A stretch of DNA of 64,000 nucleotides from Micromonospora sp. MW-13. GTDB taxonomy: Bacteria > Actinomycetota > Actinomycetes > Mycobacteriales > Micromonosporaceae. The notes under the pieces were generated by a model. It searched no databases and was not told where the DNA came from. It was given only the letters and a program-made list of their open reading frames with translations. The stretch is taken from positions 23,913 through 87,912 of the forward strand of contig NZ_QKKX01000046.1 in NCBI RefSeq assembly GCF_003434305.1. The letters are read 5' to 3'. This document shows, in pieces, positions 54,801 through 62,799 of the stretch. Numbering within the stretch: position 1 is the first letter of the stretch; every line of letters begins with the position of its first letter. Both the position numbers and the translations under genes were made by a program.

Positions 54801-56172
54801 AAACACTGGTGCCTACCGTGGCAGTGTCGGCCGGTCCCAGCCAGGGGCGATCGCCGACTCTGCCGACACCGCAGTCCGGCTGGACGACGGCTACGCCGAG
54901 ATCCCGGACAGCGCCTCGCTCAGCATCACCGGCGCCTACACACTGGAGGCGTGGGTCAAGGACGCGGCGGGTGGACCGCAGGGCATCGTCGAGAAGTACG
55001 ACGGCGGCGACTGCCTGCCGTCGCGCAACGGCTACGCCTTGCGCCTGGTCAACGGCAACAAGCTGCAGGCGCTCACGGTCGCCGACCATGAGCAGTCCGG
55101 CGCGTCCAGCCCCCGCAGCGTCCAGCAGGTGCGATGGCAGCACGTGGCGGCAACGTATGACGGAACGACGCTGCGCACCTACATCGACGGGCAACTGCAA
55201 ACGTCGACCCCGGTGGCCAAGGCGCCGACCGACGGCAAGGGCAGCCTCAAGCTGGGCGCCCGCGGAGACGACGGGGCGGACCGTTTCTTCGGCGGCTTGG
55301 ACGAGGTCGCGATCTACGACAAGGCCCTGACCCCGGGCCAGATCGACTCCCACTACGTCAAGGGTGTGCTCGGCAACCCCGGCCCGTCGTCCAGTGCACA
55401 GCAGTCCGGTGTGAGTTCGGTGCAGAGCAGCTCATCGCCGGCTCCGGCGGGTTCGGCACCCGGGCAGACGTCGACGGGTCGGCAGCCGGCGGTCACCGGC
55501 CAGTCCTCCTACGCGGCGCAGGTGCTGGCCGACAAGCCGGTCGGCTACTGGCGGCTGGGTGAGGAATCCGGCACGAGCGCGGAGGACTCCTCCGGCACCG
55601 GTAACCGCGGCGCCTACACCGACGCGGTGACACTGGGCCGCCCAGGCGCGCTCACGGTCGATCCGGACACCGCCGCAGAGCTGACCGGCGGCCACATCGC
55701 CGTACCGGACTCGGCCTCGGTGAGCGTCAGCGGCTCGTTCACCCTTGAGGCATGGGTGAATCTCAATGACGTCTGCGGGCAGTACAGCGTGGTCGAGAAG
55801 TACGACGCGCCCGCCTACAACGGCTACGTGTTGCGCGTCCTGCCCGGAGGCAGAATCAACGCCCTCACGTTGGGCGGAGCCGGGCAGTTGGCGTCGGTCG
55901 AGGGGCAGACGGTGGTCACGCCGGACACGTGGCATCACGTGGCCGCGGTCTACGACGGGTCGACCATCACGGTCTACCTCGACGGACGACTCGACGGCTC
56001 GGCCGCCACGAAGGTGAACCCGACCGACGGGGCGGGAAGCCTCAAGCTGGGGGCCCGTGGTGACGACGCCGGTACCAGGCTCGCCGGGCTGCTCGACGAG
56101 GTTGCCGTCTACGACCACGCCCTCACCGCCGACGAGGTCAAGCGACACTACTCGGTCGGCACGACGGGCTAA
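51862..56172 (+). CDS. Large secreted glycosidase-like protein with two LamG domains
   Basis: 1436 residues from the ATG at 51862 (AAGGTGG upstream). Signal peptide about 1-37 (RSRSRSRTALSLLTVVTLAT). The middle, about 300-800, has helix-rich motifs (TVGNGYESLDKSFAFVPEIA, QGSFFVSWERGIKLQTVATY, GLHHQSEVWRGLRDVG) like an alpha/alpha-toroid glycoside hydrolase, though I cannot name the family. About 840-950 is a NEW3-like beta domain (VEVGAPAGWTV). Two concanavalin-like LamG domains follow at about 955-1165 and 1220-1435, each with GYWRL...GNTGAY/GNRGAY, AEIPDSASL / AVPDSASV, TLEAWV and GSLKLGARGDD, separated by a Ser/Pro/Ala linker. Secreted polysaccharide degradation is likely. A strong hairpin follows the gene. 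Confidence 0.82.
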   Translation: MVTRSRSRSRTALSLLTVVTLATGLLAQVPEDVQAAGVQAVREQAASERTAHDQPGSRDDLTLPDGYVDRVNHALDQGTDHWGEKLLGLPDGPTMANVKPLLVPANHGGTTDAASPWYYLPFTYPAPDPSRWAEKRDFSLHVADGSELMSQWSDSRATQRVRFFVGADGAERYGQAEARSGAPRLTGGYLPILANSYRDAAGVRYERESFVTELTPGGPAVSMLRFVVSGPAKAHPRLRLNLSRNKVADVVAKPGRLTLDGKTVVAYSGAATWSATDLSFTPDLSRGKAEFYLVVPNEPAELTAVRPSAELYAAAKSRTGDYWTAQLNAGAKVRIPERYAADAMRSTLLNNLVMGFNLTVGNGYESLDKSFAFVPEIAATVTSLGDFGYQDKARANLTEMLLRGQGSFFVSWERGIKLQTVATYYLQSNDGSLLQENLPMFRDWLADFKRQRLADPNGLLAKTRYASDIPEPVYGLHHQSEVWRGLRDVGVALRLMGRADEAKLFLDEATGLRSSLLGAVEKSKTVLPDGSVFVPIALLDPASSKPYDKVTTDYLGSYWNLIMPYALATGLFEPGSATATGLRDYLYKHGSLLLGLTRFNLSTADPGVCQNIRHNQWPAIAGYKSSGIDQQYGYSLMRFLADNAESDRLDLSFYGMLAHNFTPNTFVGGEGATISPCPQFGEYYRSQYWPPLSPNNATYLEAVRGLLVSEDLDADGVPTRLHLAPATPRPWLADGERIEVADLPTSFGTVGFASSSELKHGRLTVRVDPPRAVAGRAPLTNVVLHLRVPRGHRLTGVTVDGRPVTYDAARELVDLGRPTTAVTVRATYRATKVADVPSAEATKVTTPRPLVEPGETFALDLEVEALGQRTVNGTVEVGAPAGWTVRQSKLPFRVSSNQRLAWSDLATSVRVPTDAAPGSYRIDVVTRPSGGTARTTSLSVRVARPDPADYAALVKRDAPVGYWRLDDAQGQPVVDASGNGNTGAYRGSVGRSQPGAIADSADTAVRLDDGYAEIPDSASLSITGAYTLEAWVKDAAGGPQGIVEKYDGGDCLPSRNGYALRLVNGNKLQALTVADHEQSGASSPRSVQQVRWQHVAATYDGTTLRTYIDGQLQTSTPVAKAPTDGKGSLKLGARGDDGADRFFGGLDEVAIYDKALTPGQIDSHYVKGVLGNPGPSSSAQQSGVSSVQSSSSPAPAGSAPGQTSTGRQPAVTGQSSYAAQVLADKPVGYWRLGEESGTSAEDSSGTGNRGAYTDAVTLGRPGALTVDPDTAAELTGGHIAVPDSASVSVSGSFTLEAWVNLNDVCGQYSVVEKYDAPAYNGYVLRVLPGGRINALTLGGAGQLASVEGQTVVTPDTWHHVAAVYDGSTITVYLDGRLDGSAATKVNPTDGAGSLKLGARGDDAGTRLAGLLDEVAVYDHALTADEVKRHYSVGTTG

Positions 56173-56222
56173 TCCTCAACGTCACGTGGCTCCGGCGTCG
56201 GACGTGGCGCCGGCATGAGGAC

Positions 56223-56278
56223 GGCCACCGCACGATCACCGATGGTCCGTGAGGACCACCGAAGATCGTGCGGTGGCC
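56223..56278 (+). terminator. Long hairpin after the LamG glycosidase gene
   Basis: A perfect 15-base inverted repeat (GGCCACCGCACGATC at 56223-56237 with its complement at 56264-56278) encloses a 26-base loop that itself holds a small GGTCC/GGACC hairpin. It lies 50 bases past the stop and is a good intrinsic terminator or an IS-end hairpin. Confidence 0.65.
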
Positions 56279-56544
56279 GGAGCCACAGCGTGGACAGTGA
56301 GTACGGGACCCGTCGCCAAGCGAGGGATCTGTCGGACTGGTTCCGGTGGGGATGCCACAAGACCGGCCGAGGCGGTGACCCTGGAGGAGCCTGTGCGAGA
56401 GGCACCCAGCACTGTCTTGTCCGTCGCCCTCGCGGGCTCGTGCCGGCCCGACCCGGTGCGAGTGGAAGGACCGGCAGCAGCATGGCAACCACCACGGACG
56501 AGTTCCCTGTTTCCGTCGGCTGCGTCGCTCGGGCCGGGCGACCG
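56279..56544. other. Non-coding stretch in the IS graveyard
   Basis: No gene is supported. Several frames are open because of base composition, and none shows a family motif before the IS110-like remnant begins. Confidence 0.4.
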
Positions 56545-56686
56545 GATGGCGGGCAAGTCAGATCAGCTTGACGCGTACCCCGCTGCTCGTGCCGTTCTCA
56601 ACGGATCCGCGGCCGGTCTATCGAAGTCCCGCGCGGGTGCGGTGGAGGCCACCCGGTACTGCGTGTTGCTCGTCGTAGCGCGGTGA
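56545..56686 (+). mobile_element. IS110-family transposase fragment
   Basis: The plus strand encodes RMAGKSDQLDAYPAARAVLN and GAVEATRYCVLLVVAR, matching the G-K-T/S-D-x-L-D-A-Y-x-A-A-R-A segment and the following helix of IS110 transposases. The rest of the element is absent. Confidence 0.55.
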
Positions 56687-56750
56687 GGGCCCGCACCCTG
56701 GTGCGCCCCGCCGGCCCGCCGCGAGGCGGCCGGAGTCCCCGCCGAGTGGG

Positions 56751-56978
56751 GTGACCGGTGACGAGGTCTACGGCGTCGGCCCTGGGCCCCGGGCTGACCT
56801 GGAGCATCGCGGCCTGGGCCAACTCCCTGCGGTTGGATCCGACCAACGCGCCACCGTCAACGCCGACCGAACCCCCGTGCGCGTCGACGACCTCGCCACC
56901 CCCACCGCTGAGCCGCTGCGGAACCGGCGCGAAAGGACCCTACTGCCGGTGCCGGTCACCCAAGCCCGGATCAGATGA
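56751..56978 (+). pseudogene. IS701-family transposase fragment
   Basis: Reads VTGDEVYGVGPGPRADLEHR followed by RTPVRVDDLA, resembling the catalytic-core stretch V-x-G-D-E-x-Y-G-x-x-P-x-L-R-x-x-L-E and the V-D-A-R-T-P-V-R-x-D-D-L-A part of IS701 transposases. Frame breaks occur after it. Its end overlaps the 3' end of the GH43-like gene by a few bases. Confidence 0.6.
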
Positions 56979-58752
56979 ATATCGTGCGGGCCGGGTCGAG
57001 GAAGTCGGTCGCGATGATCTGGGCGACGCCGTACGGCATGGCGTCGAAGCCCTTGTAGTTGTGCCAGGCATTGATCTGGCCGTCGGTCTGGATCAGGGCG
57101 ATCTCGGACCGGCCGTCGTCGTTGAGATCCATGAACCGCACCCTCGCGGGGTCGGTGAACCCGATCGCGATGATGACCGACCTTCCGTACGGCGAGGCGG
57201 CGAAGCCGACGTCGTTGTGCCAGGCTTTGATCTGGCCGTCGGTCTGGATCAGGGCGATCTCGGACCGGCCGTCATCGTCCAGGTCGGTGAACACCGTCCG
57301 GGCCGGGTCGGTGAACCCGGTCGCGATGATGACCGACCTTCCGTACGGCGAGGCGGCGAAGCCGAGGTCGTTGTGCCAGGCTTTGATCTGGCCGTCCGCC
57401 TGGATCTGGATCAGCTCGGACTTCCCGTCGTTGTCGAGGTCGGCGAACCGCACTCTGGCCGGATCGGTGAATCCGGCCCCGATGACGACCGAGGCGCCGT
57501 ACGGCATCTGGGCGAAGCCGAGGTCGTTGTGCCAGGCTTTGATCTGACCGTCTGCCTGGATCTGGATCAGCTCGGACTTCCCGTCGTCGTCGAGGTCGGC
57601 GAACCGCACTCTGGCCGGGTCGGTGAAGGAGGTCCCGATGATCGCGGCGGTGCCGTACGGCGTGGCGTCGAAGCCCTTGTAGTTGTGCCAGGCCTTGATC
57701 TGGCCGTCGGTCTGGATCAGCCCGATCTCGGCGAGGCCGTTACCGTCGAGCGAGGACTGTCGGCTGCCGCCCTGAACCGGTACGCCGTTGACCCAGCGGA
57801 GGTTGATCGAGTACATGTGCCTGCTGCCGTCCGTGGCCGCGGCGTGCATCACGACCTTGTCACCGCCGCCCAGCCCCTCCTGGGCCGTCACGATGTCCGC
57901 GCCACCTGGACCGCAGAGTCCCGTGTTGGCCTGGGTCATGAAGGCGGCCGGCGCAGGCGTCCAGGGGCCGATGACCGCCGGCGCGGTGGCGTACGACGTG
58001 AAGTAGCCGCAACTGGCGAAAGACCCACCGGAGTAGAACAGCAGCATCTTGCCGTCACGCTGGACCAGGTCCGGCGCCTCGATGATCTGGCCTGCCGGAA
58101 CGGTCAGCATCGCGGTCGTCGGACCGATCAGGGTGGTGCCGTTGTTGGTGACCTGGCTGACCCAGAGCGTGGACGGCCGGTTGATGGCGTTGCCGTCGTT
58201 CTTCCAGGTCAGGTAGCGCGTTCCGTCCCGTGCGACGAAGGTGTTCGCGTCGATCGCGCCGCCCTGGCTGAGGGGGCAGATGAGCGGCCCCGAGCCGTAG
58301 GGCACGAACCCCCCGATCGGAGAAGTCGCGAACGCCACGCCGATGCACTGACGACCAGAGGCGGCGTCCTGGGCCGTGTAGGTGAGCGTCAGACTGCCGT
58401 CAGGGTTGGGTTGAACGTCGGGAGCCCAGGTCCTGCCGGCGACGGCCCAGCTACCGGGCCCGCCCGGCATCGCGTCACCGAGGACCTGCCACGGCCCGTC
58501 GATGGTGGGCGCGCTGGCCACCGGGAGGTGCCTGAAGTCGTTGGTGGCGTAGGCGTACCACGTCTGGCCGATGCGGACCACGTCCGGGTCTGCGAATCCT
58601 TGTGCGATGAGCTCCTTGGGGCCTTCGGCTCCTGCGGTGACGGCACTCGGGCCTGCCACGACCGGCGCGGCCGGCACTACGAGAGTGAGGGTGGCAAGCA
58701 CTGTGAGCAAGGCCGCGTGGGCCTGGCTGCGGCGGATGGGCGGGATACGCAC
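56971..58752 (-). CDS. Secreted GH43-like glycosidase with five FG-GAP/VCBS-type repeats
   Basis: 593 residues; GTG at 58752 with AGGGAG six bases upstream. Signal peptide about 1-34 (LLTVLATLTLVVPAAPVVAG). Residues about 45-320 fit a five-bladed GH43 domain: the base aspartate in QGFADPDVVRIGQTWYAY, the pKa-modulating aspartate in GGAIDANTFVARDG and the acid glutamate in GQIIEAPDLVQRDG. The last 270 residues are five copies of a 52-residue unit containing IQTDGQIKAWHN, PYG, DPARVRF and a calcium-loop-like DLDDDGKSE. Likely an extracellular arabinan/xylan-type hydrolase with a calcium-binding propeller that may bind glycan. Shares an operator-like site with the other secreted enzyme. Confidence 0.85.
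   Translation of the reverse strand: MRIPPIRRSQAHAALLTVLATLTLVVPAAPVVAGPSAVTAGAEGPKELIAQGFADPDVVRIGQTWYAYATNDFRHLPVASAPTIDGPWQVLGDAMPGGPGSWAVAGRTWAPDVQPNPDGSLTLTYTAQDAASGRQCIGVAFATSPIGGFVPYGSGPLICPLSQGGAIDANTFVARDGTRYLTWKNDGNAINRPSTLWVSQVTNNGTTLIGPTTAMLTVPAGQIIEAPDLVQRDGKMLLFYSGGSFASCGYFTSYATAPAVIGPWTPAPAAFMTQANTGLCGPGGADIVTAQEGLGGGDKVVMHAAATDGSRHMYSINLRWVNGVPVQGGSRQSSLDGNGLAEIGLIQTDGQIKAWHNYKGFDATPYGTAAIIGTSFTDPARVRFADLDDDGKSELIQIQADGQIKAWHNDLGFAQMPYGASVVIGAGFTDPARVRFADLDNDGKSELIQIQADGQIKAWHNDLGFAASPYGRSVIIATGFTDPARTVFTDLDDDGRSEIALIQTDGQIKAWHNDVGFAASPYGRSVIIAIGFTDPARVRFMDLNDDGRSEIALIQTDGQINAWHNYKGFDAMPYGVAQIIATDFLDPARTIFI
56990..57780 (-). repeat. Five tandem 156-base coding repeats
   Basis: Within the GH43-like gene, units of 52 codons repeat five times, with near-identical blocks such as the complement of CAGGCTTTGATCTGGCCGTC. 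Acidic loops D-L-D-D-D-G or D-L-N-D-D-G recur once per unit. Confidence 0.85.
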
Positions 58753-58798
58753 GGCGATCTCCCTTCGGGGCCGGCCGTTGTCGGCTGCGGCACGACCA

Positions 58799-58818
58799 AT
58801 ACCGGGCTAGGCCAGTAT
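58799..58818 (-). promoter_or_regulatory. Palindromic operator-like site upstream of the GH43-like gene
   Basis: On the minus strand ATACTGG-CCTAGC-CCGGTAT, a seven-base inverted repeat with one mismatch and a six-base spacer, 46 bases before the GTG start at 58752. It matches the site at 51811-51828 at nearly every position, including the spacer CTAGC. Confidence 0.6.
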
Positions 58819-59023
58819 CGTGAAGGTCGACCGAGTTGTTGTCAATGGCTCGCTACGCACAGCGACCCCTGCTCTTGGGCGCCACCGGCGACCTTCGTCG
58901 CGCAGTCGTTGGGCTTCGACGTCACCGCGTGCCGCGTCGACCTCCGCTCATCGTCATCCATGCCTCATCGGTGCAGCCGGTCGAGACCACTGCGCCCGCC
59001 CACCCGACTGCTTGAATGAGTGC

Positions 59024-59542
59024 GTGACTGACTCGCGCGCGGTGCAACCCCTGAGCTTTGGATACTCGTTCGACGCGGAGGACGCGCGCCGGCTGCGGTT
59101 ACTCGATGAGCACGGTGCTGAACTCGCGGTCGTGGAACCTCGCCGTGGCGCAGAGAAAGCGGCATGGCCGCCCCGAACACGGGTTCTGGCCTTCCAGGCC
59201 GACACCGTCACGGTCACGCTGACCACCGGTGAACGGTTCGAGTTCGTGAACGGCAGGAAAGCGCCCTGCCGCCGACGTAATGCCGGCACCACATGGACCC
59301 TCCAGGGACGCACGTACGAGGTCGTCCACACAAGCTCACGTCAGGCGCAGCTCCGCCGAGACGGAATGATCCTCGCCTCGGCGCGCTCCTCCTCCCGCCG
59401 GTACGGCCCCGTCCGCACGACGATCGAGGCAGAGTGCGACGTCGCTGACCGTATCGGCGTCGTACTCCTCGAACAGGTCATCCGCCCCGGCCGGCCGATG
59501 GCATTCTTCGCAGCTCTCGACATGCTCATGATGGCAGGGTGA
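59024..59542 (+). CDS. Hypothetical protein
   Basis: 172 residues from a GTG at 59024 (an ATG at 59016 is out of frame; the frame is open further upstream but crosses the GH43 promoter). No signal peptide or membrane segment. The sequence is beta-rich (VLAFQADTVTVTLTTGERFE, TTWTLQGRTYEVVHTSSRQA) and ends in a hydrophobic helix (PMAFFAALDMLMMAG). This resembles small actinobacterial cytosolic proteins of the LURP/tubby-like type, where a short barrel precedes a C-terminal helix, but that comparison is tentative. No operon partner is evident. Confidence 0.65.
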   Translation: MTDSRAVQPLSFGYSFDAEDARRLRLLDEHGAELAVVEPRRGAEKAAWPPRTRVLAFQADTVTVTLTTGERFEFVNGRKAPCRRRNAGTTWTLQGRTYEVVHTSSRQAQLRRDGMILASARSSSRRYGPVRTTIEAECDVADRIGVVLLEQVIRPGRPMAFFAALDMLMMAG

Positions 59543-59797
59543 GATCGAAGCCCGTCGTCGAAGCGACCATCGCCGTTCCGCTGCCGCCCCTGGCATCTGC
59601 CGTGTCCGAGACCCCGGCACACGGTGACCGTCGATGGGACGCCCTTCGGATCACCCGGGGACACGGTCTTGTAGCGCTTCAGGCAGGCGGATCTGCCGTC
59701 GATCGGGCACTCGGTGGCTGAGCGCCGACGTGCGTGGCTGAAAGGTGGCGCGTCCACGATCGTGTCGACAGGCCGGCGCGGAGCGCACAATGGGGGG

Positions 59798-60643
59798 ATG
59801 CCCGCCCTTGCCCCGCAGCCACGTCATGCGCTCCTGCCGGACCTCGAACGGTCCCGCGCCGTGCTGGTCGCCTGCGACGACGACGCCGTCCGCGTGCCTG
59901 AGTTTCAGCCCGCGGCACGGACCGCACAGCTGGCTGAGGCGTTGGCTTCCGCTAGGACCGGTATGGCTTTCCACCCCGGGAGCGTCGCGGTGGTCACGTC
60001 GTGGCAGCATCCCGCCGAGGTGTTCGACGCCGTCCGGCGCGCCGCTGAGGAGGCGTCGGACGTTCTGCTGTTCCACTACGCCGGCTCCGGTCTGCGACAC
60101 AGGGAGTTCGCCCTCACCCGTACGGTCCCGGGATCGGACAATTCGATTCCGCTGCGAGCAGTTGCCGACATCGTGCGGGACAGCACTGCGGCACGCCAGG
60201 TCGTCCTCCTCGACTGCGAGCACTTCGAGGACGCTTCGAGCTATTTCACCCGCGACCCGGTGCCCGATGGGTCCAGCACGCCGCACACGCTGTCGCTGCT
60301 CGGAAAGCAACCGAGCATGTACTTCGCGTCCGGTGACGACAGGATTCCCGCAGGCGACGAGTTCACCGACACCCTCGCCGAGGCGCTGCGGTCCGGCGTC
60401 GAGGACGGCCCGGAGGCACTGGACCTGGTGGCGCTGCGGAACGCGATCGAGGGGCGATGGGCCCAGCTTCGGTACTACGTCGAGAACGAGTACATCGGCG
60501 CACCGGACACGTTGAACCTGGTTGGCGGCCGTGACGTGGCGCTGGGTGTCAACGTTGCCTTCGGACCTGACGGTGACCGCGGCCGGGGGCCCTTCTACCT
60601 CGATGCGGGAGTCGTCGACCTCATGGAGCGATGGTGGGATTAG
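59798..60643 (+). CDS. Degenerate caspase-like (peptidase C14-type) protein
   Basis: 281 residues from the ATG at 59798 (GGGGGG just upstream; another ATG at 59790 is out of frame). The layout recalls the caspase/metacaspase fold: a strand with acids (AVLVACDDDAV), an alpha helix with hypervariable loop, a strand LLFHYAGSG in the place of the usual Y-x-G-H-G, and QVVLLDCEHF in the place of L-D-C-C-H-S. The cysteine is kept but the catalytic His is Ser, so protease activity is doubtful. It has no membrane segment. Standing before a DUF4291 gene on the same strand, it may be a sensor or effector relic; no defence partners are seen. Confidence 0.6.
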   Translation: MPALAPQPRHALLPDLERSRAVLVACDDDAVRVPEFQPAARTAQLAEALASARTGMAFHPGSVAVVTSWQHPAEVFDAVRRAAEEASDVLLFHYAGSGLRHREFALTRTVPGSDNSIPLRAVADIVRDSTAARQVVLLDCEHFEDASSYFTRDPVPDGSSTPHTLSLLGKQPSMYFASGDDRIPAGDEFTDTLAEALRSGVEDGPEALDLVALRNAIEGRWAQLRYYVENEYIGAPDTLNLVGGRDVALGVNVAFGPDGDRGRGPFYLDAGVVDLMERWWD

Positions 60644-60791
60644 GCGCGTCGGGAGCCCATCGACGAGGCCCGCCTCCTTCGACGAGCACTACCGCCGGGC
60701 CGCTGTCGAGCGGCGCCCGGTAGCGAGCCACCCGGGACCGCTGCCCGGTCATCGTCACCGCGGAAATCGGTTCGTCGGAACACTGCCCACC

Positions 60792-61427
60792 ATGCCAGGG
60801 TCAGAGCGCCAGCCGACGAGATGGGTCCCGATTCCAATGCAGCGCCAGATCCGCGCCGACTTCGACAGCAGCACGATCGTGGTGTACCAGGCATACCCGG
60901 CCAGGATCGCGGAGGCGGCACTGGCGACTGGCCGGTTCGTGGCGCCGTTCTCGTTCACCCGCATGACCTGGATCAAACCGTCGCTGCTGTGGCTGATGCA
61001 CCGGAGCAACTGGGGTCGCAAGCCTGGCCAGGAGCGGATACTGGCGGTGCGCATCACCCGCGCCGGCTGGGAGCAGGCGCTGGCCCAAGCCGTCCTCACC
61101 ACGCCCGAACCAGCGATACACGACAGCGCCGCCGCCTGGAGCATGGCGTTCGGAAACGCGCGCGTGCACGTACAGTGGGATCCGGAACGGTCGCTGCGGG
61201 GCGCGGCGCTCAACCACTACAGCATCCAGGTCGGCGTCGGCCGGACGTTGATCCGCACCTATGTCGAGGACTGGGTTGTCGGTCTGACCGATCTCACCCC
61301 CACCGTGCACAAGATCGCCGCACTCGTGCGCGCCGGCCAGAACGCCAGGGCCCAGCGGCTGCTGCCACCGGAACGCCCCTACCCGCTCGACCCGAGGACT
61401 GCCTGGCGCATCAACGCCGACAAGTGA
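60792..61427 (+). CDS. DUF4291 family protein
   Basis: 211 residues from the ATG at 60792. Conserved DUF4291 features: QIRADFDSSTIVVYQAYPAR, VAPFSFTRMTWIKPSLLWLM, HRSNWGRKPGQERILAVRIT and QWDPERSLRG. The family is widespread in actinobacteria and some eukaryotes and has no established function. It follows the caspase-like gene by about 150 bases, without clear coupling. Confidence 0.85.
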   Translation: MPGSERQPTRWVPIPMQRQIRADFDSSTIVVYQAYPARIAEAALATGRFVAPFSFTRMTWIKPSLLWLMHRSNWGRKPGQERILAVRITRAGWEQALAQAVLTTPEPAIHDSAAAWSMAFGNARVHVQWDPERSLRGAALNHYSIQVGVGRTLIRTYVEDWVVGLTDLTPTVHKIAALVRAGQNARAQRLLPPERPYPLDPRTAWRINADK

Positions 61428-61539
61428 CAGGAAAGGCCCGACCAAACCACGTCGCGAGAAGCGGATGGCCGACGGCCCGGGAAACGGGGAACTGGGCCAT
61501 GGCGTGACGCCGGAAGAGGACGGCGTCCGCCGGTTGTGC

Positions 61540-62502
61540 TTAGCTGAGGTCGATGACTGGCCGAAGGAGGAGTTCGTTGACGTAGCCGTCGTCGGAGTTG
61601 AGCCAGGCGCCGAATCCGGCGTCGCGGTATGCCGTCGCCAGGGTGAGCCAGCCGAGGAAGAAACCCATGCCGCCGCAGGTGGCGCCGCCGCCGTCACCGC
61701 CGCAGACGATGGTCGGTTCGGAAGTCCATTCATGCTGATACGAGTCCTGGCCGATGGCCAGCGCCCACAGATTCGGTTCCCGATGTGACCCGGTCCGGTG
61801 GTCGTAGGGATAGCCGTCGCTCGGGCTGTCGTCGCCCCAGCGGAACAACGTGGCGGCGCCGGCGCCGCAGGCGTACTCCCATTCGTCCGGGCTCGCCGGA
61901 CGCAGGCCCAACGTCGCCGCCTCACGGATCGCACCGTCGTACGAGATCTGCTCCAGCAGCCGCGCCCGGCGTACCTGCCCGGCGGAGTCCAGCTCCACCG
62001 ACAGTTTGCCGCCGCCGCCGCCGCCGCCGGACATGGACAGGGTGGTGCCCGGCCGGACGTTGGCGGTCAGCAGTAGCTGCTGGACGCGAGGATCGTCGGA
62101 CGGCAGGATCTTCGCGCACGCGTCCATCGCCTCGACGGCGACCAACATCGCCGGCAGGCTTACGACGCGCGCGGGCGAGGTCATGGCGTCGACGAACGCG
62201 GCGAGCGCGGGCAGGCCGTACTCATCCGCGCTCTCGGCGTAGCTGGCCGCCTGCTGCGGCGTGGGGACGAAGCGTGCTCCGTCGTAGCCCAGGTGCACCC
62301 GGCCGCCGGGAACCAGGGAGAACCGCAGGCCTGCCCGGTCGAACAACGCCACCCGCTGCCGCCGGCCCGCGTACTGGTGCCAGCGGACCTCAACCAGGTC
62401 CACGTCGTGGTCACCGGCGATCGCCCGCGCGACGCGAGTCGCTGAGCCGTCGGACAGCTCGTTCCACCGCGCGACGGTCAGATCAGAATGCGACATGACC
62501 AT
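61540..62502 (-). CDS. FGE-sulfatase-like domain protein
   Basis: 320 residues from the ATG at 62502 (a second ATG at 62496 is equally possible; no Shine-Dalgarno is obvious, so the transcript may be leaderless). The C-terminal half contains GLRPASPDEWEYACGAGAAT and LFRWGDD, matching the R-L-P-T-E-A-E-W-E-Y-A-x-R-G-G ... F-x-W-G-D motif of formylglycine-generating-enzyme-like domains, and HREPNLWALAIG. It lacks the C-terminal cysteine motif needed by true FGE, so sulfatase activation is unlikely. An eight-glycine run (about residue 160) separates the halves. Function unknown. Confidence 0.65.
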   Translation of the reverse strand: MVMSHSDLTVARWNELSDGSATRVARAIAGDHDVDLVEVRWHQYAGRRQRVALFDRAGLRFSLVPGGRVHLGYDGARFVPTPQQAASYAESADEYGLPALAAFVDAMTSPARVVSLPAMLVAVEAMDACAKILPSDDPRVQQLLLTANVRPGTTLSMSGGGGGGGKLSVELDSAGQVRRARLLEQISYDGAIREAATLGLRPASPDEWEYACGAGAATLFRWGDDSPSDGYPYDHRTGSHREPNLWALAIGQDSYQHEWTSEPTIVCGGDGGGATCGGMGFFLGWLTLATAYRDAGFGAWLNSDDGYVNELLLRPVIDLS

Positions 62503-62702
62503 ATTCTGTAGTACGCAGCGAAGCCGCCGGTCGAACGGGTCATGGCGGGTGCTCTGATCGCGGATGGATGCGGACGCAGCGTCGTCCCATCGAGCAGGTG
62601 TGGGCCTGATCCCGATGGCGACGCCACCGTCTACACCAGGCCCGAACCTTCCACTACCGGCGGCGCTGCTACCCATGGGCAACTGCCGTTGCGGTATCAG
62701 GA
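62503..62702. other. Intergenic, no gene seen
   Basis: Short gap containing the promoter of the FGE-like gene; nothing further recognised. Confidence 0.4.
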
Positions 62703-62745
62703 AGGGTCCCCTGCCATACGGAATCCGTATGGCAGGGGACCTTCC
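62703..62745 (-). terminator. Perfect hairpin downstream of the amidase gene
   Basis: A near-perfect palindrome, AAGGGTCCCCTGCCATACGG and its complement meeting at GGAATCC (62703-62745), lies 55 bases past the amidase stop on the minus strand. Very stable stem, suited to an intrinsic terminator. Confidence 0.75.
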
Positions 62746-62799
62746 CTGCCCACATTGTTGCCGGGTTGCCGCTTTGTCTGTGCTGCTGGGGTTGTCGCG

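Noticed and set aside
53065..55353. 762-codon minus-strand frame inside the LamG glycosidase gene
   Set aside because: Shadow frame, no start context and no motif.
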